This document shows positions 17,036 to 28,339 of a stretch of 53,916 bases of DNA, in pieces (position 1 is the first letter of the stretch; the number at the start of each line of letters is the position of its first letter). The notes beneath the pieces were generated by a model. The model did not search any database. It was not told the DNA's origin and saw nothing but the letters and a program-made list of their open reading frames with translations. Origin of the DNA: Sphingobacterium bovisgrunnientis (GTDB taxonomy: Bacteria > Bacteroidota > Bacteroidia > Sphingobacteriales > Sphingobacteriaceae); assembly GCF_009829085.1 (NCBI RefSeq), contig NZ_WUQY01000029.1, positions 1 through 53,916 on the forward strand, in the 5' to 3' direction. Both the position numbers and the translations under genes were made by a program.

Positions 17036-17893
17036 ATGCCGATACATTATATAAATTTTAATGGAGAAATAGTTGCAGAAGATGCAAAAATATTGACTGT
17101 TGAAAATAGAGGTTTGCGATATGGAGATGGTATTTTTGAAACCATGCTCTATCAAGGTGGGGAGATAAGGTTTTTGCATTTACATATCGAGCGATTGCAA
17201 CGCAGTATGCAGAAGATTCAATTGGAGCAATCGGCGATGTTTGACGAATATTTCATCAAAAAAATTACAGATGAATTGATTCGAAAAAATAATATGGTTG
17301 GCCAACGTGTACGCGTTAGATTAATTGTTTATCGAGATGGTGGAGGAATCTATTCACCTGCAACCAATAAACCAGCTTATATTTTGCAAGTGCAAAAAGT
17401 AGATATTCAGGTTCGGGATAAAAAGGTTGGTCTTATTGTAGATTTATATTCGGAGATCAAAAAGCCGTATAGCGATTTGTCAGAGCTAAAATCAAATAAT
17501 TCATTGATTTACGTTTTGGCAGGGAATTTTAAAAAGAAATTTGATTACGATGATGTATTTATCTTGAATCAAGAAGGATTCTTGTGTGAAGCTTTGACCT
17601 CTAATATTTTTGTGTATTACGATAAAGTATTATACACACCAGCTTTAAATCAAGGTTGTATTGATGGTGTCATGCGTCGTGTTGTGATGGATATGGCAGA
17701 AGATGAAGGTATACCTGTTGTCGAAGCACAAATTAGTCCGGAAATTATGAAAAAAGCAGATGAGCTATTTTGTACAAATGCCGTTCAGGGAATTCAATGG
17801 GTAATGGGGTATAAACAGAAGCGTTATTTCAATAAAATATCGCGCATCCTGCAAGAAAAATTACGTACTTGGAATTATAATAAAGAAGATTAG
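17036..17893 (+). CDS. Aminotransferase class IV (BCAT / aminodeoxychorismate lyase type)
   Basis: The 285-residue PLP enzyme of fold type IV opens with ENRGLRYGDGIFETMLYQ. It has the internal Lys of KSNNSLIYVLA, and the conserved Glu in EALTSNIFVYY followed by the turn LNQGCIDGVMRRVV. The family includes branched-chain aminotransferases, D-amino-acid transaminase and PabC. The gene's small size and lack of an ilv or pab neighbourhood leave the substrate open. It probably shares a transcript with the upstream pseudouridine synthase gene. Confidence 0.8.
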   Translation: MPIHYINFNGEIVAEDAKILTVENRGLRYGDGIFETMLYQGGEIRFLHLHIERLQRSMQKIQLEQSAMFDEYFIKKITDELIRKNNMVGQRVRVRLIVYRDGGGIYSPATNKPAYILQVQKVDIQVRDKKVGLIVDLYSEIKKPYSDLSELKSNNSLIYVLAGNFKKKFDYDDVFILNQEGFLCEALTSNIFVYYDKVLYTPALNQGCIDGVMRRVVMDMAEDEGIPVVEAQISPEIMKKADELFCTNAVQGIQWVMGYKQKRYFNKISRILQEKLRTWNYNKED

Positions 17894-17986
17894 GCTTTGA
17901 TTTTTGGTTAAAGTCAGTCTTTTGTTGAAAATATTTTAAATGTAGAGTTGTGACAAAATTTAGATGATGCGACGCTAGCAATTGTT

Positions 17987-17994
17987 TATTTTTG
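17987..17994 (+). promoter_or_regulatory. TAnnTTTG box before the exonuclease gene
   Basis: TATTTTTG lies 46 bp before the ATG at 18041. It matches the Bacteroidota -7 consensus exactly, though without an obvious TTG at the right distance. Confidence 0.4.
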
Positions 17995-18040
17995 TCCTTA
18001 ATGATTTTACCCTCATGGGTAAAAATATAAATATAGATTC

Positions 18041-18976
18041 ATGGAACTAAAATTAAAACGTCCATTAGCTTTTTTTGATTTAGAAACAACTGGTGTAAAT
18101 ATTGCATCCGATAGAATTGTTGAGATTTCAATACTAAAAGTAAATGTTGACAATTCAGAAGAAGTATACACACGTAGAGTAAATCCTCTGATGCCAATAC
18201 CAGTGGAATCGTCAATGTTTCATGGGATCTATGATGAAGACATCAAAGATGCACCTACATTTAAAGATTTAGCACAGGAAATAGCAGATTTCATTGGCAA
18301 TTCTGATTTAGCAGGATACAATTCCAACAAATTTGATGTTCCCATGCTAATGGAAGAATTTTTAAAAGCGGGTGTTGATTTTAGTTTGGACGGTCGTTCT
18401 TTTGTAGATGTACAAAATATATTCCATCAGATGGAACAACGTACTCTGAAGGCGGCATATAAATTCTATTGTGGCAAATCTTTGGAGAATGCACACCAAG
18501 CAGAGGATGATGTACGTGCGACTTACGAAGTACTAAAGGCGCAATTAACAAAATACGAAAACGAAAGTTTTACAGATAAGCATGGCGCTGTGTCTTATCC
18601 AGTTGTGAATGATGTGGAAGCCTTGCACAAGTTTACAAATCTTACAAAGCCTGTCGATTTTGCTGGACGTTTTGTTTACGACGAGCAAGATGAGGTATGC
18701 ATCAATTTTGGTAAGCATAAGGGTAGAAGATTAACAGATGTGTTTGACGCAGAGCCAAGCTATTACGCTTGGATGCAAAATGGTGACTTTCCTTTGTATA
18801 CTAAACGCATTTTGGAGAAACACTGGAATGCCTACAAAAATGAGAAAAATGCACAGAAGCAACCTGCTGACAAAGCTGTGAAAGCTGATGTACAAAAGCC
18901 TAAAGTAGCGGAGCCAGCTAAACCTATCACAAATGATATGTTGGCAAGTCTGCAAAGTAAATTCGGTAAAAAATAA
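18041..18976 (+). CDS. DEDDh 3'-5' exonuclease (DnaQ-like) with C-terminal DUF3820-type domain
   Basis: The 311-residue protein has an N-terminal exonuclease domain with all DEDDh motifs: FFDLETTG (Exo I), GYNSNKFDVPML (Exo II) and NAHQAEDDVRATYEV (Exo III). At about residues 220-265 there is a second small domain, INFGKHKGRRLTDV...YYAWMQNGDFP, of the DUF3820 type. The tail is Lys/Ala/Pro-rich. It may be a repair exonuclease or a polymerase III epsilon-like subunit; the extra domain argues for a stand-alone nuclease. trxB follows after 13 bp. Confidence 0.82.
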   Translation: MELKLKRPLAFFDLETTGVNIASDRIVEISILKVNVDNSEEVYTRRVNPLMPIPVESSMFHGIYDEDIKDAPTFKDLAQEIADFIGNSDLAGYNSNKFDVPMLMEEFLKAGVDFSLDGRSFVDVQNIFHQMEQRTLKAAYKFYCGKSLENAHQAEDDVRATYEVLKAQLTKYENESFTDKHGAVSYPVVNDVEALHKFTNLTKPVDFAGRFVYDEQDEVCINFGKHKGRRLTDVFDAEPSYYAWMQNGDFPLYTKRILEKHWNAYKNEKNAQKQPADKAVKADVQKPKVAEPAKPITNDMLASLQSKFGKK

Positions 18977-18989
18977 ATCTTAACATATA

Positions 18990-19949
18990 ATGAATAAAGA
19001 GCAAGTATCAGAACATGTTAATTGTTTGATCATTGGGTCTGGACCTGCAGGATATACTGCGGCGATTTATGCAGCTCGTGCTGATTTGAAACCTGTAGTA
19101 TATACTGGAATCGTTCCTGGTGGTCAGTTGACTCAAACTACTGAAGTAGATAATTTCCCAGGTTATCCAAATGGCATTACAGGACCAGAAATGATGGAAG
19201 ATTTGAAAAATCAAGCTGAGCGTTTCGGTACACAAGTACGTTTTGGTTACGCTACGAAAGTTGATTTTTCACAAGATGGTGGAATTCACTATGTAGAAAT
19301 TGACGGTAAAACCGTGATTTCTGCCGATACTGTTATCATTTCCACCGGTGCGACAGCTAAATGGTTGGGCTTAGAATCAGAGCAAAAATATAACGGTTTT
19401 GGGGTGTCTGCTTGTGCTGTATGTGATGGATTCTTCTACAAAGGCCAAGATGTAGCGATAGTTGGGGCAGGAGATACGGCAGCAGAAGAGGCAACATATT
19501 TAGCGAAACTGTGTAATAAAGTCTATATGTTGGTTCGTCGTGATGAATTCAGAGCTTCAAAAGCGATGTATCACCGCGTGATGAATACACAAAATATTGA
19601 AGTATTGTACAACAGTGAAGCGGAAGAGATTCTTGGTGATGGTCAGGTTGTAACAGGTGTACGTGTGAAAAATAATAAAACGAATGAAACTCAAGACTTA
19701 AATGTAACAGGTTTCTTCGTAGCTATTGGTCACAAACCTAATACTGAGCTATTCCAAGGTATTTTGGATATGGACGAAACAGGCTATTTAATTACACAGC
19801 CAAATGTTACAGCAACAAATATTCCAGGTGTATTTGCTTGTGGTGATGTGCAAGATAATGTATATCGTCAAGCTATCACAGCAGCAGGAACAGGTTGTAT
19901 GGCTGCATTAGAAGCTGAAAGATACTTAGCAGCAAAAGGAGATCACTAA
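18990..19949 (+). CDS. trxB: Thioredoxin-disulfide reductase
   Basis: The 319-residue flavoenzyme transfers electrons from NADPH through FAD to thioredoxin. Visible are the FAD-binding GSGPAGYTAAIYAAR, the redox pair in SACAVCDGFF (CxxC), the NADPH-binding GAGDTAAEEA and the C-terminal FAD motif GVFACGDVQD. It is full length and of low-molecular-weight type. It sits after the exonuclease gene in the same direction and is followed by a strong shared terminator. Confidence 0.96.
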   Translation: MNKEQVSEHVNCLIIGSGPAGYTAAIYAARADLKPVVYTGIVPGGQLTQTTEVDNFPGYPNGITGPEMMEDLKNQAERFGTQVRFGYATKVDFSQDGGIHYVEIDGKTVISADTVIISTGATAKWLGLESEQKYNGFGVSACAVCDGFFYKGQDVAIVGAGDTAAEEATYLAKLCNKVYMLVRRDEFRASKAMYHRVMNTQNIEVLYNSEAEEILGDGQVVTGVRVKNNKTNETQDLNVTGFFVAIGHKPNTELFQGILDMDETGYLITQPNVTATNIPGVFACGDVQDNVYRQAITAAGTGCMAALEAERYLAAKGDH

Positions 19950-19974
19950 ACTTCTACAGCTTTTACAAACAATA

Positions 19975-19998
19975 AACGCTCGGATTTTTCCGAGCGTT
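19975..19998. terminator. Bidirectional terminator between trxB and the permease
   Basis: AACGCTCGGA (19975-19984) pairs with TCCGAGCGTT (19989-19998) around TTTT. AT-rich tails on both sides suit convergent genes. Confidence 0.85.
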
Positions 19999-20013
19999 AT
20001 TGTTTTATCCTAA

Positions 20014-21435
20014 CTACTTCTTTTCTTTATTTGCTTTGACAAGTCGATAACTTATATAGAGTAATAACAACCAAACTGGTATTAATTCTACTGAAATCTT
20101 TAAATCGGTCAACCACATTAATCCTAATACACCGAACAAGAAAATCAATGTCAAATAATTACTTATTGGGTAGAACAAACTTGGGAATTTCGTTTTTTCA
20201 TTTGCTTTGCTTTTCTGCTTTTTAAAATGCAAATGTGTCCAACAAATCATAATCCAATTGATCACCAGCGAAGAAACTACCAAAGACATTAGAATACCAA
20301 GTGCCTCTTCGGGCATAATTTTATTAATGATGATACATATACCTACCAAAGCAGCTGACACCATTAATGCCGTGATTGGCGCATGATTTTTGTTGAGTTT
20401 TTTCAAAAATTTAGGCGCATTTCCTTGTTCTGCTAATCCATAGAGCATTCTTGAATTGCTATATACACAACTATTGTATACGGACAAAGCCGCTGTTAAT
20501 ACTATTATGTTAAGAACATTAGCAATGAAACTCATGAAATCGTATGTCTTTCCAAATAGTGTAAAATGCTTGTCATTCAATATATCAAATACTTCTACAA
20601 AAGGACTTGTATTTGCCGTAATAGATCGCCAAGGCATCAATGAAAACAAAATAAACAATGCACCAACGTAAAAAATTAAAATACGAATAAGTACTTGGTT
20701 CGTCGCTTTAGGAATGTTTTTCTCTGGGTTTTCAGCTTCTGCTGCTGTGATGCCGACTAATTCAAGTCCGCCAAAGGAAAACATAATTATTACTAAAGCG
20801 GCTAAAAGGCCTTGATAGGATCCATCAGCATTTTGTTCAAACCAACCTTTTGGAAAGAAGCCTCCATCATTCACTAAATTTTGAACTGTGGCGTGTTCGC
20901 CTTCAGCACCAGATATCAATAAATAGGCACCAAATATGATCATCGCAATGATTGCCGTTACTTTGATGATAGAAAACCAAAATTCTGTTTCGCCATAAAC
21001 CTTTACAGAAGTTAAATTCAATGCGTTGATGACAACAAAAAAGAAAAGACTGGATGCCCAAAGTGGTATTTCAGGCCACCAAAACTGCACGTATACACCA
21101 ATAGCAGTCAATTCGGCCATACTTACTAGTATGTAAAGAATCCAATAATTCCAACCCGAAGCAAAACCTGCGAATGGTCCCCAATACTTGTTAGCGAAAT
21201 AGGAGAAGCTACCGGACACAGGTTCATCTACAACCATTTCGCCTAATTGTCTTAAAATAAAGAATGCAAAAATACCTGCAATAGCATATCCAAGTATCAC
21301 GGATGGTCCAGCTAATATAGCGGCTTTACCAATTCCTAAAAACAATCCCGTACCGACCGCACCCCCAATAGCGATTAATTGGATGTGCCTGTTGCTTAAT
21401 CCTCTTTTTAATTGATTTTCTTTGTTTTCCTCCAC
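20014..21435 (-). CDS. Amino acid permease, APC superfamily (CycA/AroP type)
   Basis: The 473-residue, 12-helix inner-membrane transporter opens with KRGLSNRHIQLIAIGGAVGTGLFLGIGKA..., the helix-1 signature of amino acid-proton symporters such as CycA, AroP and ProY, and carries the helix-3 region around EMVVDEPVSGSFSYFA. D-Ala/D-Ser/Gly or a similar amino acid is likely, but the substrate is not fixed by sequence. It starts with GTG (21435), 9 bp after the stop of the T9SS plug gene, so it is probably read from the upstream promoter. Confidence 0.85.
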   Translation of the reverse strand: MEENKENQLKRGLSNRHIQLIAIGGAVGTGLFLGIGKAAILAGPSVILGYAIAGIFAFFILRQLGEMVVDEPVSGSFSYFANKYWGPFAGFASGWNYWILYILVSMAELTAIGVYVQFWWPEIPLWASSLFFFVVINALNLTSVKVYGETEFWFSIIKVTAIIAMIIFGAYLLISGAEGEHATVQNLVNDGGFFPKGWFEQNADGSYQGLLAALVIIMFSFGGLELVGITAAEAENPEKNIPKATNQVLIRILIFYVGALFILFSLMPWRSITANTSPFVEVFDILNDKHFTLFGKTYDFMSFIANVLNIIVLTAALSVYNSCVYSNSRMLYGLAEQGNAPKFLKKLNKNHAPITALMVSAALVGICIIINKIMPEEALGILMSLVVSSLVINWIMICWTHLHFKKQKSKANEKTKFPSLFYPISNYLTLIFLFGVLGLMWLTDLKISVELIPVWLLLLYISYRLVKANKEKK

Positions 21436-21444
21436 CGTAAATGT

Positions 21445-22743
21445 TTATTTAATCGTATTTATATTTTTAAATCCTATTATTTCATCCCAATATGTGCCTG
21501 GTTTACGATAATATACTAGTATTTGGTATTCATTTTCTGTTTCAAAAAATGATCCTGCGTACAAATCTGTATTTACCTCAGTTTCGTTTTTTCGGATGTA
21601 TTCATAATTATAAATGCCTTGTTTTAACAATTGCTTAGTTTCCCATAAACCACTTTCTGAATTATACTTGAGTTTATTTTCAATAGTGGTATTGAAATTA
21701 TTAAATGCACCCACAAGGTAAATATCTCCTTTAATATTTGCAGAATCTTTTAGCGAAAAATGTGCAGAAATATATTCACTTTCTAGTTCAGCATTATCGA
21801 AGTCTATATTTCGGATGAAAAACCGACCGTTTTCATCTAGTTTAAATTCATATTTTTCGTTAGATACTTTATCGTCATTATACAATTGTGCGTTGATGAC
21901 GATATCGCGCACAATATTCTGGATTGCCGATGAGGTACTTCGCATACTTCGTAAATCCAGCGTTCTAAATTCATTATTCCCTTTGAAATCTAAAGTAGAA
22001 GGTTGATTGTATGTGATTTTTTGAGGGCTTATTTGAGAAATCTCTTTAAGAATCTTATAGTTATCAATACGCTGATTTTGGAAAGCATGGATTTGAATAT
22101 TTACAGCTGGATTAATAATTTCTTGTTGCGAATTTACTGTAATATTTAACTTTTGATTTTTTGATTTTTGAGCAGAAATGGGAGAGAGTAGAATTTCTAC
22201 ATCCAAATTTACAGAAGCGTTTAAAACATAAATCCTCCTACTGAAAAGTAATCTAGCTTTATCCGCATCTTCGTAAACTTTCAATAAAAAATTGCCAGCA
22301 ACTTTAGGTCTACTGTTTTCATTTGGAAATACAAAAGAATAATGAGTATAAGGTGTTAATGTATTTTTTGATGATTGAATCTCAAATATTCTATCTTCTT
22401 CATACCCAATCAAAGCATCTAATAGTGGTAATCGACTCGGAGACCAATCAGCATTGCAGTGCTCTACACTATAGTATAAAGCACGGTTATCCGCACGCAA
22501 ATCGTCAAATGAAATCTTTAGAAATTTTTGATTTTGTAAATTAATTATAGGAAATACAGCCTCTTTATCGACATGATTCAACTGTACACTTTTTATGTAT
22601 GAGCAATAATTTATATTGTCATAGATTAAAGTGTTTTTAACAGTTCGATTATCATCTTGTTTCTTCTTTGGCTTTTGCGCAAAAATATTTAAGCTACATA
22701 ATAGAAATAACGCGCTTAATATAAATGATTTAGGTTGAATCAT
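21445..22743 (-). CDS. Type IX secretion system plug protein (DUF5103)
   Basis: The 432-residue secreted protein has a signal peptide (about 1-22, ending IFAQ) and matches DUF5103, the T9SS plug protein family. Recognisable parts are YCSYIKSVQLN near the N-terminus, YYSVEHCNADWSPS and the C-terminal ENEYQILVYYRKPG. Known biology: the plug protein occludes the periplasmic side of the SprA translocon pore when PorV is absent. It implies that the organism has a T9SS, although no other T9SS core gene is in the window. A small membrane protein precedes it by 16 bp and a permease follows. Confidence 0.78.
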   Translation of the reverse strand: MIQPKSFILSALFLLCSLNIFAQKPKKKQDDNRTVKNTLIYDNINYCSYIKSVQLNHVDKEAVFPIINLQNQKFLKISFDDLRADNRALYYSVEHCNADWSPSRLPLLDALIGYEEDRIFEIQSSKNTLTPYTHYSFVFPNENSRPKVAGNFLLKVYEDADKARLLFSRRIYVLNASVNLDVEILLSPISAQKSKNQKLNITVNSQQEIINPAVNIQIHAFQNQRIDNYKILKEISQISPQKITYNQPSTLDFKGNNEFRTLDLRSMRSTSSAIQNIVRDIVINAQLYNDDKVSNEKYEFKLDENGRFFIRNIDFDNAELESEYISAHFSLKDSANIKGDIYLVGAFNNFNTTIENKLKYNSESGLWETKQLLKQGIYNYEYIRKNETEVNTDLYAGSFFETENEYQILVYYRKPGTYWDEIIGFKNINTIK

Positions 22744-22759
22744 TTAACGTAGAAATAAG

Positions 22760-23167
22760 TTACCTCATTTGAACTATTTTATCAACGACGTATACCGTAT
22801 TACCACGCCATGGCAATGCTCCTTTGTACTCTTTATAATGAAGATCGAAGAATTTACCGCTATTACTTTCTAATATACTGTAGATAGAATCGCTTTCTAC
22901 AGAAAATACAAACTCATTACTAGTGACTACACCCGTACGGCTTCCACCGAAGCCTTCTTGGATAAGTTTGCCTTCATAAGTTTTAAAGAGATTTCCCTTT
23001 TTTACTGCGTAGTTTAAATATCCTGATTTAACGCCTTCGCCAAAGACAAAATAGTATTTCCAATATACGATGCCTCCAACGACTAAAAATGCTACTAAAA
23101 CTAACCAACCTAAGAATGATTTCATTTTTGAACCTTTATTTTGTGTGTGTACCGATGAATCAGCCAT
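22760..23167 (-). CDS. Conserved small membrane-anchored protein, unknown
   Basis: The 135-residue protein has one membrane helix at about residues 17-36 and a mostly beta-rich soluble part with YEGKLIQEGFG and SNEFVFSVESDSIY. It resembles a family seen widely in Bacteroidota and often mislabelled '6-phosphogluconate dehydrogenase'; nothing in it supports that enzyme. It starts with ATG and heads the run with the T9SS plug gene, so a role in envelope biology is possible. Confidence 0.6.
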   Translation of the reverse strand: MADSSVHTQNKGSKMKSFLGWLVLVAFLVVGGIVYWKYYFVFGEGVKSGYLNYAVKKGNLFKTYEGKLIQEGFGGSRTGVVTSNEFVFSVESDSIYSILESNSGKFFDLHYKEYKGALPWRGNTVYVVDKIVQMR

Positions 23168-23270
23168 AATTGAATTAATTGTTGTATTTAAATATACTAC
23201 AATGTTTCAATAATTAAGATACATCTTACGATAAATTTCTCTACTTGTCAGCATAAAAGTACTTATAAAA

Positions 23271-23300
23271 GGAAAGCTCCATCCTAAGATGAAGCCCTCC
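23271..23300 (-). terminator. Terminator of dapA (minus strand)
   Basis: On the minus strand a 13-bp stem, with several G-U pairs, closes around TTAG and is followed by TTTTATAA. It lies 24 bp after the dapA stop. Confidence 0.75.
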
Positions 23301-23323
23301 ATTATATACATTTACCTAAATGT

Positions 23324-24199
23324 TTACAAATTTACTATTTCTTCTTTGATTTTTTGTTGTGTATTTGAACTAATTGGAACTAATGGTAATCTCACGTAAT
23401 CTTTTCCAAATCCAAGCTCTTGCAAGATATATTTTACACCACAAGGATTACTTTCTACAAAACATAAGTCAGTAATTTGCAGTAATTTATTATGGATTGG
23501 TCTAGCTTCTACATAATTGCCCTCTGCGCATAAACGCGCCAATGTAGAAACATATTTTGGATAAGCATTACCTATTACAGAGATAATTCCCACCGCACCT
23601 AAAGCCATCATTGGTAATGTAGCAGGATCATCTCCCGAAATTAATAAGAAATCAGCGGGCTTATCTCTCAATATTTCTGAGAATTGTGCAAAATTTCCTG
23701 AAGCTTCTTTAATCGCTACAATATTTTCAAAGTCATTAGCTAGACGCAAAGTCGTCTGTGCGGTCATATTTGAGCCTGTTCTTCCCGGGACATTATACAA
23801 AATAACTGGAAGTTTTGACGCTTCAGCTACTGCTTTGTAATGTTGGTAAATACCTTCTTGTGTTGGTTTATTGTAGTAAGGTGATACTGAAAGTATCGCG
23901 CAATAACCATCTGTATCAAAGTTTTTTATAGCTTCAATGATTTCCTGCGTATGATTTCCTCCTATACCAGCTACTAATGGTATTCTACCATTAACCTTAT
24001 CCTTTGTAAATTTCCAAATCTTCTTCTTTTCCTCAGAGCTTAATGTAGCTGTCTCACCTGTAGTTCCTAACGAAACTAAATAATTCATACCCTCTTCGAT
24101 TTGAAACTCAATTAAATTTCCTAAAGTTTCAAAATCTACACTTCCATCTTCATTAAATGGTGTAACCAACGCTACACCTGCTCCTTGAATCTCCGTCAT
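23324..24199 (-). CDS. dapA: 4-hydroxy-tetrahydrodipicolinate synthase
   Basis: The 291-residue enzyme condenses pyruvate with aspartate semialdehyde in lysine and diaminopimelate synthesis. Signature parts are GTTGETATLS, the catalytic Tyr in LYNVPGRTG and the Schiff-base Lys in IVAIKEASGN. Length is standard. It lies 26 bp downstream of ligA and is probably part of the same transcript, ended by the hairpin at 23271-23300. Confidence 0.95.
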   Translation of the reverse strand: MTEIQGAGVALVTPFNEDGSVDFETLGNLIEFQIEEGMNYLVSLGTTGETATLSSEEKKKIWKFTKDKVNGRIPLVAGIGGNHTQEIIEAIKNFDTDGYCAILSVSPYYNKPTQEGIYQHYKAVAEASKLPVILYNVPGRTGSNMTAQTTLRLANDFENIVAIKEASGNFAQFSEILRDKPADFLLISGDDPATLPMMALGAVGIISVIGNAYPKYVSTLARLCAEGNYVEARPIHNKLLQITDLCFVESNPCGVKYILQELGFGKDYVRLPLVPISSNTQQKIKEEIVNL

Positions 24200-24225
24200 T
24201 TTGATTTTTAAATTTATTATATAAG

Positions 24226-26286
<2,061 letters not shown>

Positions 26287-26363
26287 TTAGAAACCAATAT
26301 TTTATGAACTATAACTGCTAGGAGAATAGTGTGAAAATTGGATGTTCTATGAATTGAGTTGGG

Positions 26364-27389
26364 TTAAAAATTATTTGCTGATAAGTCAGTAAATTTTTGA
26401 ATTTTATTCATATAAAAATCCCAAATAATGGATTTTTGATAGATTCCATTTTTGTTTGCTATTACAGAATATTTTTTACGTTTTTTAGAATTTCTAATGA
26501 AATTGATAAAAAAGTCTTGATGAGCACGACTTACAGCCCAGGCATCTTTGCCTTTTCCTTGAATAATAAAATGTATCAAGGCTAATAAATCCAGCCATAG
26601 ACGGATAAAAATAACTACAAAAGCATTTGCAAGAGGTAAATTCTTCTGTAGCATAAAAAGATTATTTCTAAAATTTAGATACGTCTTTTTCGGATTGCTG
26701 GTATTAAGTGTTCCACCACCAACATGAAATACTGTACTTGTTGGACAATAGCCAATTTTGTAACCTAACTTTTTTAGGCGCCAACATAAATCAATTTCTT
26801 CCATGTGCGCGAAAAAATCGGCATCAAAACCTTGGGCTTCTTCCCAAGCAGATGATTTTATAAATAAAGCAGCGCCAGTGGCCCAGAAAATTTCCTTCTC
26901 ATCATTATATTGACCTTGATCTTCTTCGGTGATATGGAGAATTCGTCCCCGACAAAATGGATAGCCTAAGGCATCTATATAGCCACCTGCTGCACCTGCA
27001 TGTTCGAAATGTGTTTTCTTGTGGTAGGCAAGAATTTTAGGTTGGGCAGCGGCATAATTTTCACGCTCCATCATGTCGATTACGGGTTCAATCCAATTAT
27101 CAGTTACTTCTACATCAGAATTTAATAGTACGTAATAATCAGCCTCAACTTTTTCTAGAACTTTGTTATAGCCACCAGCAAAGCCATAGTTTTGATCGTT
27201 TTCTATGACGCGGATATGGGGATAAATTTCTTTGACAAAAGACATAGAATCATCCGTCGACGCATTGTCTCCAATGACGAATTCAATATTAGGATAAGTA
27301 CTGTTGTAAACCGAAGGTAGAAATTTCTCCAAGAAATATTTACCGTTCCAGTTTAATATTACTATAGCTACTTTTGGGTAATGTGTCAT
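26364..27389 (-). CDS. Glycosyltransferase family 2
   Basis: The protein is a GT-A fold GT2 enzyme: VAIVILNWNGKYFLEKFLPSV at the N-terminus, DNASTDDS, the DxD-like LLNSDVEV, and ATGAALFIK and HMEEIDLCWR (ED motif, catalytic base). A hydrophobic stretch at about residues 245-265 suggests membrane association. I place the start at the ATG at 27389 (341 residues), which overlaps the stop of the acyltransferase (ATGA). An upstream in-frame start at 27416 would overlap that gene by 31 bp. With an acyltransferase partner it probably builds a cell-envelope glycolipid or LPS part. Confidence 0.85.
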   Translation of the reverse strand: MTHYPKVAIVILNWNGKYFLEKFLPSVYNSTYPNIEFVIGDNASTDDSMSFVKEIYPHIRVIENDQNYGFAGGYNKVLEKVEADYYVLLNSDVEVTDNWIEPVIDMMERENYAAAQPKILAYHKKTHFEHAGAAGGYIDALGYPFCRGRILHITEEDQGQYNDEKEIFWATGAALFIKSSAWEEAQGFDADFFAHMEEIDLCWRLKKLGYKIGYCPTSTVFHVGGGTLNTSNPKKTYLNFRNNLFMLQKNLPLANAFVVIFIRLWLDLLALIHFIIQGKGKDAWAVSRAHQDFFINFIRNSKKRKKYSVIANKNGIYQKSIIWDFYMNKIQKFTDLSANNF

Positions 27390-28258
27390 GCCTTTTCTCT
27401 TCGCTGTCTTTTCCATCTATTATGCGTCCAAAGCCAATATTCGGGCTTTCTTCGAATTAATTCTTCTGTGTATTTGTTATGAATATGCGTTATTTCAAAT
27501 GGTTCATATGCAGAAGGATCTTCTACCAATGTAGTGAATTTTGAGTAATAATAGCCTCTTTTTTCTTTGGGTATGATTTCACAAAAAACAATTGGGTTAT
27601 TTGTCATTTTTGCAATTCGCTCTGGACCGGTGTATACTAATGAATCTTGATTCAAAAATGTCAAGTAATAATCTGAATCTTGATATACTGGTGTCTGATC
27701 CGCTACGAAGACACTGAAATATGGAGAGTTTCTTAAACGTACAATGTGTCGTAATATTTGTTTCATAGGCACCATTGTAGCACCAAATCGGGTACGTATT
27801 CCATTGTAGACATCATCAAAATCTTTATTATTGAGTGGTTTGTATATAACCAATCGTGGAAAATCAGTCATAAATGACAAGCGATGAATTCCCCATTCCC
27901 AATTGCTATAATGAGAGGTGACACATATGATGCCTTTGCCAATATTCAGGTGTCTGTAAACTTCTTCGGTATTAATTAATTCAACTCTATCAATCACTTC
28001 TTGCTCAGTGATACTCGCCATTTTAATTGCCTCAACGATAAGATCAGGGAATTTTTTGTAAAATTTCTTTGCAATGAGTTGAATTTCTTCTTCTTTTTTT
28101 TCGGGAAAAGAATTTCTTAAATTTTTAAAAACAATCTTCTTCCGGTATCCGAAGACGTGGTAAATAAGTACGTAAAGCATATCCGATAAAAGATAGAGTA
28201 ACCCAAAAGGTAATTTGGATAAACTCCAAAATGTATATCGAAGGATGCTTTTGCTCAT
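27386..28258 (-). CDS. LpxL/HtrB-type lysophospholipid acyltransferase
   Basis: The 290-residue protein has a membrane-proximal N-terminus and the acyltransferase motif TSHYSNWEWG (HX4E), plus VFVADQTP and GPERIAKMTNNPIVF. It ends in the family pattern YTEELIRRKPEYWLWTHNRWK. Such enzymes add a secondary acyl chain to lipid A or a related lipid at the inner membrane. It overlaps the GT2 gene by four bases, so the two are co-translated. It is divergent from the WbqC gene. Confidence 0.88.
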   Translation of the reverse strand: MSKSILRYTFWSLSKLPFGLLYLLSDMLYVLIYHVFGYRKKIVFKNLRNSFPEKKEEEIQLIAKKFYKKFPDLIVEAIKMASITEQEVIDRVELINTEEVYRHLNIGKGIICVTSHYSNWEWGIHRLSFMTDFPRLVIYKPLNNKDFDDVYNGIRTRFGATMVPMKQILRHIVRLRNSPYFSVFVADQTPVYQDSDYYLTFLNQDSLVYTGPERIAKMTNNPIVFCEIIPKEKRGYYYSKFTTLVEDPSAYEPFEITHIHNKYTEELIRRKPEYWLWTHNRWKRQRREKA

Positions 28259-28303
28259 TAACGTATCTTGCTTTTCTATGCTACAAATATCCTCAAATTA
28301 ACT

Positions 28304-28311
28304 TATTTTTG
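28304..28311 (+). promoter_or_regulatory. TAnnTTTG box before the WbqC-family gene
   Basis: TATTTTTG lies 28 bp before the ATG at 28340. It is an exact match to the -7 consensus but lacks a clear TTG 19-21 bp upstream. Confidence 0.4.
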
Positions 28312-28339
28312 CGGTAAATTTTAAGAAGTAAGTATAAAT

